Positions 15,485 to 23,079 of a stretch of 36,751 bases of DNA are shown one piece after another (the first letter of the stretch is position 1; every line of letters starts with the position of its first letter). The position numbers and the translations under genes were made by a program. The notes beneath the pieces are model-generated. The model had not been told where the DNA came from. It did not search any database and saw only the letters and a list, made by a program, of their open reading frames with translations. Origin of the DNA: Lachnospiraceae bacterium (GTDB lineage Bacteria; Bacillota; Clostridia; Lachnospirales; Lachnospiraceae); the NCBI GenBank assembly GCA_021770785.1, contig JAETQH010000045.1, positions 1-36,751 of the forward strand. The letters run 5' to 3'.

Positions 15485-16918
15485 CTATTTCTTGTTTCTC
15501 TCTGCAAACACCATGGACGGATAGCAGTAAACGCCGTTTTCCACCCGTTCCTCATTTACAAGAACCTCATATTTACTGTTCTTGCGCATACTGATATCGT
15601 ATGCTAAAATCAATTTTTCAAAATCCTCATCACTGGAAAGCTGCATATGCTTCGTCTCTAAAACACCACCCTCCATACGCTCCTCAATAAAGCTCTCAAT
15701 CTGCTGTCTCGTAAAGCGGTGCCGGATTTTATTCAGCCGCAGAATATCATCCTTAGAAAGCTCCGTGCCCTCCTCGTCCTCCCCCAGCTCTTCCTCAAAT
15801 TTCTTCTTCCTCCGCCTCTTATAAAGGGGATTCTCATTTAAAATTTCAAGGGCTGACAGGTTCATCTTCTCACCCACCTGTCTGATTTTTTCCGTCTGCT
15901 TTACGGTATCTTCCTCCGCTCCCAGACGGTTTAACAACATAACCAGCATTCCGTGCCGCTCTGTCTCATCGCTCAATAAGTAATTCAGACGGCTCACCGT
16001 AGCCCGGATATATTTGCTGTGCTCCTTATCCATATTGGAAATCCGGTGCTCAATATCGTCAAAGCCCCGCTCTATCTGGTCAATCAAATCCAGCACATCT
16101 TCCTCCCGGTTTCTCCGCAGGAAAGGAAGTTCCTCTTCGTCCTCCTTTTTTCGGGAAAAGTCAGCTTCACTCCGCAGGCTTTCTGCCTGCTGCTTTTTTC
16201 GTATTTTCTCCAGCCAGTCCTCGTCCTCCCGCATTTCCTTTAAACAACGTTTGATATCCGTCTTGTAAATGTAAAAGTTATCGCTGGTTTTTAAAATGTG
16301 GTATTTCCGTTTTACCACTTCCTCCACATAGCCCTCCAAATGCTCTTTTAAGAGGTCATCGTAGGATTTCTGGTCCAACAGCCGCTCAAAAAATTTATCC
16401 ATATTATGGAGCATATCCTGCAGCGCCTTGTTCAGCTTTTTCGTATTTACCAGTGCGGTCTTTAGCATGGCAAGATTAAGCCTGCTGTCATTTTTAAAGG
16501 AAAACAGCGTTGCATAGACGTTCTGGATATAAATTTCCGTATCCTCTAAGGGCTGGTACGCCAGCTGTTCAAAGGCGTCAATCATCACTGCCGCATAATC
16601 GGGAATAACAATGTTGGTGGTCATTGTGGTATAGTCCTCGATTTTCCGCAGCCATTTTGTCTTAATCAGCCAGTTTAAGATACGTCCTGGCAGGGCTTCC
16701 TGCCGTTCTTCCTCCGTCTCGTTTTCTTCCTGTTCAAACGCGTAGCGGCGTGCCGCACACATTTCACTTAAAATCTGCACACACGCCTCTCTGCTTAAAA
16801 AATAATTATTGTACTGGTATTCGTCACTGATGGTCAGAAGTGCCTCCATATAGATGTCCCGATTGACGGAACGGAACAGCCCCCAGAAAGACGGGGGGAT
16901 ATCATAGCGTAATTTCAA
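15485..16918 (-). CDS. jetA: Wadjet system kleisin JetA (MukF-like)
   Basis: 477 residues. The start is TTG at 16918, with AAGGAAG about 10 bp upstream; no ATG fits. The N-terminus (KLRYDIPPSFWGLFRSVNRD ... LLTISDEYQYNNYFLSREACV) is the winged-helix start typical of Wadjet JetA proteins; the middle is helical with a long coiled region (DNMDKFFERL-like helices around 185-300) and an acidic stretch (EEELGEDEEGTE, ~390). The C-terminus (SDEDFEKLILAYDISMRKN) precedes a short end. JetA should dimerise and link JetC heads. It starts 22 bp after the pncB stop, so pncB and jetABC may share a transcript. Confidence 0.88.
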   Translation of the reverse strand: MKLRYDIPPSFWGLFRSVNRDIYMEALLTISDEYQYNNYFLSREACVQILSEMCAARRYAFEQEENETEEERQEALPGRILNWLIKTKWLRKIEDYTTMTTNIVIPDYAAVMIDAFEQLAYQPLEDTEIYIQNVYATLFSFKNDSRLNLAMLKTALVNTKKLNKALQDMLHNMDKFFERLLDQKSYDDLLKEHLEGYVEEVVKRKYHILKTSDNFYIYKTDIKRCLKEMREDEDWLEKIRKKQQAESLRSEADFSRKKEDEEELPFLRRNREEDVLDLIDQIERGFDDIEHRISNMDKEHSKYIRATVSRLNYLLSDETERHGMLVMLLNRLGAEEDTVKQTEKIRQVGEKMNLSALEILNENPLYKRRRKKKFEEELGEDEEGTELSKDDILRLNKIRHRFTRQQIESFIEERMEGGVLETKHMQLSSDEDFEKLILAYDISMRKNSKYEVLVNEERVENGVYCYPSMVFAERNKK

Positions 16919-16940
16919 TGTTTCTACTTCCTTTTCTCTC

Positions 16941-18392
16941 TTATTCCACCCTTGAGTCGTTTAACATATCCATTTTCATCTGGTAATAGGCAAGGCTCAT
17001 ATCCAGGTAATGCACATGGGGATTCTCAAACCGCTGCTCTTCCTCCCAGACCTCCTTAGAAAGCTGCTGCTCCACAAACTCCCGGATACTGTCAAGGGAT
17101 GCCTTCGGAACAATTCGCTTTCCGCCCTTTACCACCTGCTGCTGCAGCTTTACTGCAGTACAGTTTTCAAAATAGCGGCTCTTCCAGGGCTTTGCCGGGT
17201 CTGCATAACGGTAAGGCACAGACATGTCCACCTGCTCCCCCGCCCTCACAATCAGATCCGCAATGGAGTGCCCTGTCTCATCATAGATACGGTAAACGTC
17301 CTTTAGCCCCGGATTGGTAATCTTTTCCACATTTTCCGACACCTTGATTCTGGGAGAAAATACCCCATTTTCCTCCACCGCCGCAATTTTATAAACCGCC
17401 CCGAACACCGGGTCTGATTTTGCCGTAATCAGACGCTCTCCCACGCCGAAGCTGTCGATTTTCCCGCCCTGCTGCAAAATAGAAGTAATGGTATATTCGT
17501 CCAGACTGTTGGACACAATGATTTTACAGTCCTCTAAGCCTGCCCCGTCTAGCATCTTTCTGATTTTTTTGGAAAGGTAGGCAAGGTCGCCGCTGTCAAT
17601 GCGGATACCCTTTAACCGTTTTCCCATAGGCTCTAACACTTCCTTTGCCACCCGGATGGCGTTGGGAATGCCGGAGCCAATCACATCATAAGTATCCACC
17701 AAAAGCACGGTACCTTCGGGATAATTTTCCGCATAATGCTTAAACGCCTCATATTCGTCCTTGTAATACATCACCCAGCTGTGGGCCATGGTGCCGCTGA
17801 CGGGAATGTCAAAAAGCTGGCCCGCTAATACGGTAGCCGTTCCCGCCGCCCCGCCAATGTAAGCAGCTCTTGCGCCGTAAACCGCTGCATCCATATTGTG
17901 AGCCCGTCTCGCACCAAAATCCGACACTGCCCTGCCTTCCGCTGCATTTACAATCCGTCTGGTTTTGGTGGCAATCAGAGACTGGTGGTTGACCTGGGCT
18001 AAGAGTGCCGTCTCAATGAGCTGGGCGTCAATCAGAGGCGCCACCACGGTAATAATGGGCTCATTGGGGTACATAATGGTTCCCTCCCGGAACGCATAGA
18101 TATCCCCCTGAAAACGAAAGTCCTCCAGATACTCCAAAAAACTCTCCGTAAACATATGCAGAGAACGGAAATAGGCAATGTCCTCTTTGTCAAAATGCAG
18201 ATTTTCAATGTACTCCAAAATCTGCTCTAACCCTGCAAAAATAGCGAATCCGCCGCCGTCGGGATTACTCCGGTAAAAGACGTCAAACGCCACCCGCACG
18301 TCCTTATCCTGGTCATTAAAATAACCGTTTGCCATGGTCATCTCGTATAAGTCCATCATCATGGTCAGATTTCTTTGCTCGCTCTGCTTCAT
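16941..18392 (-). CDS. pncB: nicotinate phosphoribosyltransferase
   Basis: 483 residues. The enzyme joins nicotinate and PRPP to nicotinate mononucleotide, the salvage entry to NAD. The start MKQSEQRNLTMMMDLYEMTMANGYF is typical, as are FDVFYRSNPDGGGFAIFAG, FGARRAHNMDAAVYGARAA (159-176) and the SGTMAHSW segment (199-206) with the histidine (H204) that is phosphorylated in the family; later GIRIDSGDLAYLSKK and SNSLDE bind PRPP. AGGAGG lies 5 bp before the ATG. It sits between moxR (57 bp upstream) and jetA (22 bp downstream). Its place in a defence-type operon is unusual, though it may be a housekeeping gene that happens to be next door. Confidence 0.93.
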   Translation of the reverse strand: MKQSEQRNLTMMMDLYEMTMANGYFNDQDKDVRVAFDVFYRSNPDGGGFAIFAGLEQILEYIENLHFDKEDIAYFRSLHMFTESFLEYLEDFRFQGDIYAFREGTIMYPNEPIITVVAPLIDAQLIETALLAQVNHQSLIATKTRRIVNAAEGRAVSDFGARRAHNMDAAVYGARAAYIGGAAGTATVLAGQLFDIPVSGTMAHSWVMYYKDEYEAFKHYAENYPEGTVLLVDTYDVIGSGIPNAIRVAKEVLEPMGKRLKGIRIDSGDLAYLSKKIRKMLDGAGLEDCKIIVSNSLDEYTITSILQQGGKIDSFGVGERLITAKSDPVFGAVYKIAAVEENGVFSPRIKVSENVEKITNPGLKDVYRIYDETGHSIADLIVRAGEQVDMSVPYRYADPAKPWKSRYFENCTAVKLQQQVVKGGKRIVPKASLDSIREFVEQQLSKEVWEEEQRFENPHVHYLDMSLAYYQMKMDMLNDSRVE

Positions 18393-18405
18393 CTTTTCCT
18401 CCTAT

Positions 18406-18438
18406 GCACACGTTGTATCATCAGACTTATGCGTGTGC
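18406..18438. promoter_or_regulatory. inverted repeat in the moxR-pncB gap
   Basis: Perfect 7-bp arms GCACACG / CGTGTGC separated by 19 bp, immediately upstream of the pncB ribosome binding site. There is no T-tract. It may be an operator for a NAD-responsive repressor, or a stem in the transcript; nothing in the window identifies the regulator. Confidence 0.35.
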
Positions 18439-18448
18439 GCAAAAAGCC

Positions 18449-19936
18449 CTAACGCTCTAATTCAGACAACAGCTCCGCTTTCCTCGTTCCCACCAAAAGT
18501 GCCTCGTTGTATTTGAAATAACGCTCACAGCCATGCTCCGATAAAAACAGGGCGGACGCAGCCCCTAAGGTCAGTTCTGTCACAAAGACTACCATTTCCT
18601 CTTTCTGCTCAAATGCCTGCTCCATAAAATCAAAGGCATACTCCACAGCGTTCTTTGTCTCCTGCTCAAGCTGCTCTAAGTATTCCCTTGCCTCATCAAA
18701 GCCCTGCTTCGCCTCTGCAAATGCCTGAGCAGCTTCGCCCGTATCTTTTGGGCAGTTTTCCCGAAGGGCTTTTAACAGTTCTTCCCTGGCATATGCTTCC
18801 TCTCTGGTATAAAAGCCGCTCTGTTTCTCCTGCAAAACATGCGCTTCCTTTTCTTCCAACAGCGTCCGGTAGCACTCTTTGGGGTTCTCACAGTTATTTA
18901 AGACCGCCCGGTATTCCTTCAAAAATCCGTACCATTCGTCGGTTTTCATTTTCTGCCTGCGGACCTTTTCAAATCTTCCCTGCAAACCGTCGGACAGCAG
19001 GTTTACCACAGAAAGCCGCTCGTCAAAGGCCGCCTTATAAATCCTCTCATAAACCTGGGGCTTCACCCTGCCGGAAAGGATTTCCCCAATGCCGTAATCA
19101 TCCTGATATTTCCGGTACAAATCAAAATATGCCGCCGCGTCCTCCGCCACATCCTCATGGCGGATAAATTCATGTATCACGGTTTCATCTACGGAAAGTC
19201 CCATCGCCTCATAGGTTTCCATCAGATTGCTCAAATCCTCCCAGCCCCTTGCCGTCACAAACTGCAAACCGTCCACATCCGCTTCAATCCGGTAAAAATT
19301 CTTTGGACGCAGCTCTAAGTAACTGAGAATGGCATTGTGTACATGCTGTTCCTTTGCATACTCTTTCCAAACCTTAAAATCTGCTTCGATATTCAGATAC
19401 CGCACACGGTCTAAGGTCACCACATCAAAATCCCGCACTGATTTATTATACTCCGGCGGATTGCCTGCCGCCACAATGATCCACCCTTCCGGCACTGCCT
19501 GATTGCCAAAGGTCTTGCACTGTAAAAACTGCAGCATGGTAGGCGCTAACGTCTCCGACACGCAGTTGATTTCATCAATAAATAAAATTCCCTCTTTTAA
19601 CCCGCTGTTTTCGATTTTCTCATAGACGCTGGCAATAATCTCACTCATGGTATATTCCGTCACAGAATAGCTTTTTCCCTGGTACATCTTTTCCCGAATA
19701 AAAGGCAGTCCCACCGCACTCTGTCTGGTGTGATGGGTGATGGTGTATGCCACTAACCCAATTCTGCACTCTCTGGCAATCTGCTCCATAATCTGGGTCT
19801 TTCCAATCCCCGGAGGGCCCATCAGAAGAATGGGACGCTGCCTGACTGCCGGGATTTTATACTCTCCCGCCTCATTCTTCGCCAGATAAGCGGAAACGCT
19901 GTGCATAATCTCTGTTTTTGCCTGTTTTATATTCAT
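18449..19936 (-). CDS. MoxR-family AAA+ ATPase
   Basis: 495 residues. Walker A GPPGIGKT (40-47), Walker B ILFIDE (117-122) and a sensor-1 segment IIVAAGNPPEYNKS (153-166) identify a MoxR-type AAA+ chaperone domain; the region after ~300 is helical with acidic coiled-coil stretches (AFAEAKQGFDEAREYLEQL). MoxR ATPases usually act with a VWA-domain partner to remodel a client complex, and such a partner is encoded immediately upstream (20070-21383). The client is unknown. The ATG has GGAAGG at a rather long 13-bp spacing. The gap to the upstream gene holds a hairpin at 19996-20018. Confidence 0.85.
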   Translation of the reverse strand: MNIKQAKTEIMHSVSAYLAKNEAGEYKIPAVRQRPILLMGPPGIGKTQIMEQIARECRIGLVAYTITHHTRQSAVGLPFIREKMYQGKSYSVTEYTMSEIIASVYEKIENSGLKEGILFIDEINCVSETLAPTMLQFLQCKTFGNQAVPEGWIIVAAGNPPEYNKSVRDFDVVTLDRVRYLNIEADFKVWKEYAKEQHVHNAILSYLELRPKNFYRIEADVDGLQFVTARGWEDLSNLMETYEAMGLSVDETVIHEFIRHEDVAEDAAAYFDLYRKYQDDYGIGEILSGRVKPQVYERIYKAAFDERLSVVNLLSDGLQGRFEKVRRQKMKTDEWYGFLKEYRAVLNNCENPKECYRTLLEEKEAHVLQEKQSGFYTREEAYAREELLKALRENCPKDTGEAAQAFAEAKQGFDEAREYLEQLEQETKNAVEYAFDFMEQAFEQKEEMVVFVTELTLGAASALFLSEHGCERYFKYNEALLVGTRKAELLSELER

Positions 19937-19995
19937 TTTATCAATAAATCCTTCCGTTACGTCTGTACGATAGCAGAACCAGACTCATTTCTGAC

Positions 19996-20018
19996 TCTGC
20001 GCTGTTTGCAGACGCAGA
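19996..20018. other. bulged hairpin between the VWA and moxR genes
   Basis: TCTGCG at 19996-20001 pairs with CGCAGA at 20013-20018, and CTG/CAG extend the stem inward across a one-base bulge around a TTTG loop. No U-tract follows on either strand. It may reduce read-through or protect one part of the transcript. Confidence 0.35.
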
Positions 20019-20069
20019 AACAAGTTTTATCCTGTCCCCTATTATAGGCAGATTCCCGCAGGAAATCAA

Positions 20070-21383
20070 TTATTTTTCAAATTCCTCCGGCTCCAGCCTG
20101 ACCCTCATCGCCCAGGGCGGCACCGCTTCTTCCTCAAATTCCTCCAAAAACAGAAACGCTGTCCTGTATTCCGGTCTTTTCTTCGGATAAGTCCCTTTGC
20201 CGTCGGTAAAATAAAGCAGACCTCCCGGATTCACGATTTTCCCCTGCTCTATCAGCTCATCCACATAGGCGAATACCGGGCGAAAGTCTGTAGAGCCGCC
20301 GCCTGATACCGTAAATTTTTCCAGCAACCGCTCCATATCCTGTTCTGTCTCCACCACTTCGTCCTGCCGCACCTGATTGTCACACTGCAAAATCCGCACC
20401 CTAAATTTCTGAAAAAAACTGTTTTTCTGATTTAAAATATCAAAGGTTTCCCGCAGAAAATTTTCCACCAGTTCCCCGCTGGTGGAATAGCTGGTGTCAA
20501 TGGCTACCACCAGCTCCTGTATTTTCCTGCTCTCCCGGCTCTCAAGGGGCTCAATCAGGGGCATATTTTTATAGAGAGAAAGCCCATAGGTATAGTAGTT
20601 CATATCGAACTCCTCCGGGTCCAGCTTCATTTCCTCCCGCAAAACAGTAAATCTCTTCAAAAAATCCCGGTAGCTTCTCCTGCTCTTTGCCGCAGAAATC
20701 TGTGCCGCAAGCAGTTCCTCCCCCTCCTTGCTTTCGTCTCCCCGCTGCTGCTCCATCCGGCTTTGCCTTGCAATTTTATCCCACTTCTTTTTCTGCTCTA
20801 AGGCAGACTGGTGCTTTGCCTGACTGTCCTCCCGCTTCGGCCAATAGCAATGGTCGTCGGTAAAAAATTCTGTCTCTAAGGCTTCCAATTCTTCCGGCTC
20901 TTTTTCTTTTAAAAGACGGTAAATAATGGCAGCGGAAATTCCTGTTTTCTGTTCTTCTAATTCCCCATAAATCTTCTGGCGCAGCCAGCTTAAAATTCGT
21001 CTGGTACAGGGCTTGTCCATTTTGTCAATGGTGTATTCCACCGCAATATCGCAGGCCAGATTCCATCTTCTGCGCTTCTTTGGGTCCTGCTGCTCCGGAG
21101 CTGTCCACAGGTGGGAAAAAATGCAGTGCAATATGGTGTGAAGATAGGCGCGGTCTAAATAAGGGGCGTTCGTCTTAAATACCCGGAGAAGGTGCTCTGT
21201 AGAAAAATACAGGTAAGCACCGTCTGTGGCAAATGCTTTTAGGACGGGGTCTGCTTTAGGTGTTAATGCTGACAGGGCAATGTCTAGGAAACGTAAGTCC
21301 ATGTAGATTTCGTTACGAATAAAGGTAAGGATTTTTAAGGACATCTCCTCTTCCCATTCAATTTGAGTTTGTATGTGTGACAT
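20070..21383 (-). CDS. VWA-like protein with degenerate metallopeptidase domain (DUF2201 type)
   Basis: 437 residues. GAGGAGG upstream supports the ATG at 21383. The N-terminal domain aligns in outline with the DUF2201 putative zincin, but the HExxH motif reads HTILH (82-86), with a third histidine H91: the catalytic glutamate is threonine, so proteolysis is unlikely. A charged linker (185-250) leads to a VWA domain with an intact metal site: D296-x-S298-x-S300 (AIDTSYS), T365 (GGGSTDF) and D394 (YFTDGKG). VWA domains with this site bind a divalent ion and a partner protein. With the neighbouring MoxR ATPase it forms a standard MoxR-VWA pair. Confidence 0.85.
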   Translation of the reverse strand: MSHIQTQIEWEEEMSLKILTFIRNEIYMDLRFLDIALSALTPKADPVLKAFATDGAYLYFSTEHLLRVFKTNAPYLDRAYLHTILHCIFSHLWTAPEQQDPKKRRRWNLACDIAVEYTIDKMDKPCTRRILSWLRQKIYGELEEQKTGISAAIIYRLLKEKEPEELEALETEFFTDDHCYWPKREDSQAKHQSALEQKKKWDKIARQSRMEQQRGDESKEGEELLAAQISAAKSRRSYRDFLKRFTVLREEMKLDPEEFDMNYYTYGLSLYKNMPLIEPLESRESRKIQELVVAIDTSYSTSGELVENFLRETFDILNQKNSFFQKFRVRILQCDNQVRQDEVVETEQDMERLLEKFTVSGGGSTDFRPVFAYVDELIEQGKIVNPGGLLYFTDGKGTYPKKRPEYRTAFLFLEEFEEEAVPPWAMRVRLEPEEFEK

Positions 21384-21455
21384 TGATTTTCCTCCTCAAA
21401 TTGTTAGATAACTGATATTGTCATGTGCCTCACAGTTCCCTGACAACTCTCTTTC

Positions 21456-22496
21456 TCAAAACTCCTCAAACGTATACCTCTCCGCCGCTGCTTTTGCAAA
21501 AAACTCCTGTTTCATATGCAGAAGCGCCGCCGTTCCTTCCGCCCACTCCATTGCCGCCGCTGTCTGTATTGCCGCCTCTAAGCTGCCCTGCAAAAGCAAT
21601 TTCTGTTCACAAAAATAGCGGATATCGTCTAACCTCTTTTCCCTGGTCAATTCTTCTGCAATCTCTCTGTCATGCTCTGCAAAATAAGCCTCATAAAGCT
21701 GTTTTGCCTGTCCGTTCAACTCCACGGGATAACGCAGCCTTGCCACCGTTATTTTCCGCAGGGTTCTATCATTTTCCTCGGCGCAGGCTTTCGGGAAAAT
21801 GGTATCATACTGCATGAGCCGAACAATCCCGTCTTTAAAGCACTGCCTTGCCCGGAAACCCTCGCCCTCGATATTTCTTCCAAACAGATGTGCCGGAGCA
21901 ATCTCATCATAGCTCTCATAATATTCCGGGTAAAATACCACTGCCTCTACACCGGATTTTCCGCAAAAGGTCACTTCCATGTCCGAGGAAATCTGGCTTA
22001 AAATCTGACGGATACCGCTTCGCTCCCCTACACCGCAGCAAAGAAGAATCTGCCCAAATTTCCGGCAGTTCATAAAGGCATCGCTGCCTACCTGCTCCAT
22101 TTTCTTGCCCATGGTGATTTTTTTCAAAGAGGAGCAGTTATAAAACGCCAGATTGCCGATTTTCTCTAAGGTTTCCGGCAGAACCATTTCTTCTAAATAG
22201 CTGCCGGCGATTACTGTCAGTGGAAATTTTTCCGTTCTTTCCGGCACGCCTAATTCCGTAACCGTTTTCCAGCCGGAAGAATCTCTCTCCCCCTCCTGAC
22301 AGAGCAGTGTTTCCAGATAAGTTTCGGGCAAGCGGCAGCTTTCCGCAAAACAGTAATCCCCGATTTCCGTCAACGGGTAGCCTCCCACTGTATCCGGCAG
22401 GATAAGTAACGGCTCGCTGCCGGATACCCGCAGGATTCTTGCTGCGTTATCTTCTGTTTTTTCCCAGAATATCCGAAGATACTTGTTCTCTTCCAT
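21456..22496 (-). CDS. leucine-rich-repeat (BspA-like) protein
   Basis: About 346 residues. The start is taken as the ATG at 22496, with GGAG 6 bp upstream; ATG 22499 and GTG 22508 are alternatives. Residues ~25-175 hold irregular BspA/LRR_5 repeats (LILPDTVGGYPLTEIGDYCF, LEEMVLPETLEKIGNLAFYN, LKKITMGKKMEQVGSDAFMN). The C-terminal half is helical (YEAYFAEHDREIAEELTR). No signal peptide or membrane helix is visible, so unlike many BspA proteins it is probably cytoplasmic. It is the first gene of the string running to jetC and likely provides a binding surface to the MoxR-VWA pair; that role is inference. Confidence 0.75.
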   Translation of the reverse strand: MEENKYLRIFWEKTEDNAARILRVSGSEPLLILPDTVGGYPLTEIGDYCFAESCRLPETYLETLLCQEGERDSSGWKTVTELGVPERTEKFPLTVIAGSYLEEMVLPETLEKIGNLAFYNCSSLKKITMGKKMEQVGSDAFMNCRKFGQILLCCGVGERSGIRQILSQISSDMEVTFCGKSGVEAVVFYPEYYESYDEIAPAHLFGRNIEGEGFRARQCFKDGIVRLMQYDTIFPKACAEENDRTLRKITVARLRYPVELNGQAKQLYEAYFAEHDREIAEELTREKRLDDIRYFCEQKLLLQGSLEAAIQTAAAMEWAEGTAALLHMKQEFFAKAAAERYTFEEF

Positions 22497-22532
22497 CATT
22501 TTCTCCACTTACGCACAATTTTTCTATTTCAT

Positions 22533-22562
22533 CTTAAATTTTCCTTTTCATCAAAGTGTCAA
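22533..22562 (-). promoter_or_regulatory. promoter for the LRR-VWA-moxR string
   Basis: TTGACA (22557-22562, minus strand), 18-bp spacer and TTTAAG (22533-22538). The -35 is perfect and the -10 weak. No equally good promoter was seen in the short downstream gaps, though these were only scanned by eye. Confidence 0.4.
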
Positions 22563-22677
22563 TAACTTTCACTCATCGTTTTATTTGCATATACCGTCAC
22601 CTTTTCCAACTTATTCAACTGCCTGTAGCATCGCCGCTTTGTTTCTTCTGTTTATAGTCTTACTGTAATGCGGGAGA

Positions 22678-22905
22678 CTAATCCATCCCTTTCTTAGGAA
22701 ACGGGATCTGGAACAGCCGCAGGATCTCTTCCTGGGACTCAAACTCCCGCTCCGCAATAAACTCCGTGAAATCCCCGTCATCCCTGTGCGCCCGCTCCAG
22801 CAGGGACACATAATCCCCACGCAGGATGGGCGGTACGATTACCGGCAGGTATCCGTCCTGAATCAGCGCCAGGTTCATGATAAGCCTTGCCACCATCCTT
22901 TCAAA
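22678..22905 (-). pseudogene. C-terminal remnant of a Fic family gene
   Basis: From about 22900 downward the frame reads VARLIMNLALIQDGYLPVIV and PPILRGDYVSLLERAHRDDG, the segment that follows the HPFxDGNGR motif in Fic proteins of this group. The motif itself and all upstream sequence are gone: it is replaced by unrelated codons (ISVFERM). The open frame continues to 23043, but that part runs into the ptsI terminator hairpin and does not resemble Fic. It is a fossil, not a gene. Confidence 0.7.
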
Positions 22906-23017
22906 CACACTGATATCGTACCACAAAACATCTAAAAAGGACAGGGTGAAAAACAGCTTTCTCAGCACCGTCAGTTTGTTGGAGATATTTTTCACCGCTG
23001 ATATCCACCCAAACAAT

Positions 23018-23050
23018 AGAGGGAATGCATCGTAAAAATGCACTCCCTCT
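23018..23050 (-). terminator. terminator after ptsI
   Basis: 13-bp stem AGAGGGAGTGCAT / ATGCATTCCCTCT with a 7-nt loop on the minus strand. The one mismatch is a G-U pair only in minus-strand RNA, which suggests selection for that direction. The tail (ATTGTTTG) is a weak U-tract. It ends the hexitol PTS operon about 30 bp after the ptsI stop. Confidence 0.7.
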
Positions 23051-23079
23051 AAAAATTTTTGAATATTATTTTTCAGGAA

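Noticed and set aside
22611..22820. 69-codon minus-strand frame rich in Arg, Gly and Ser
   Set aside because: It overlaps the Fic remnant in another frame and resembles nothing; it is a shadow of that fragment.
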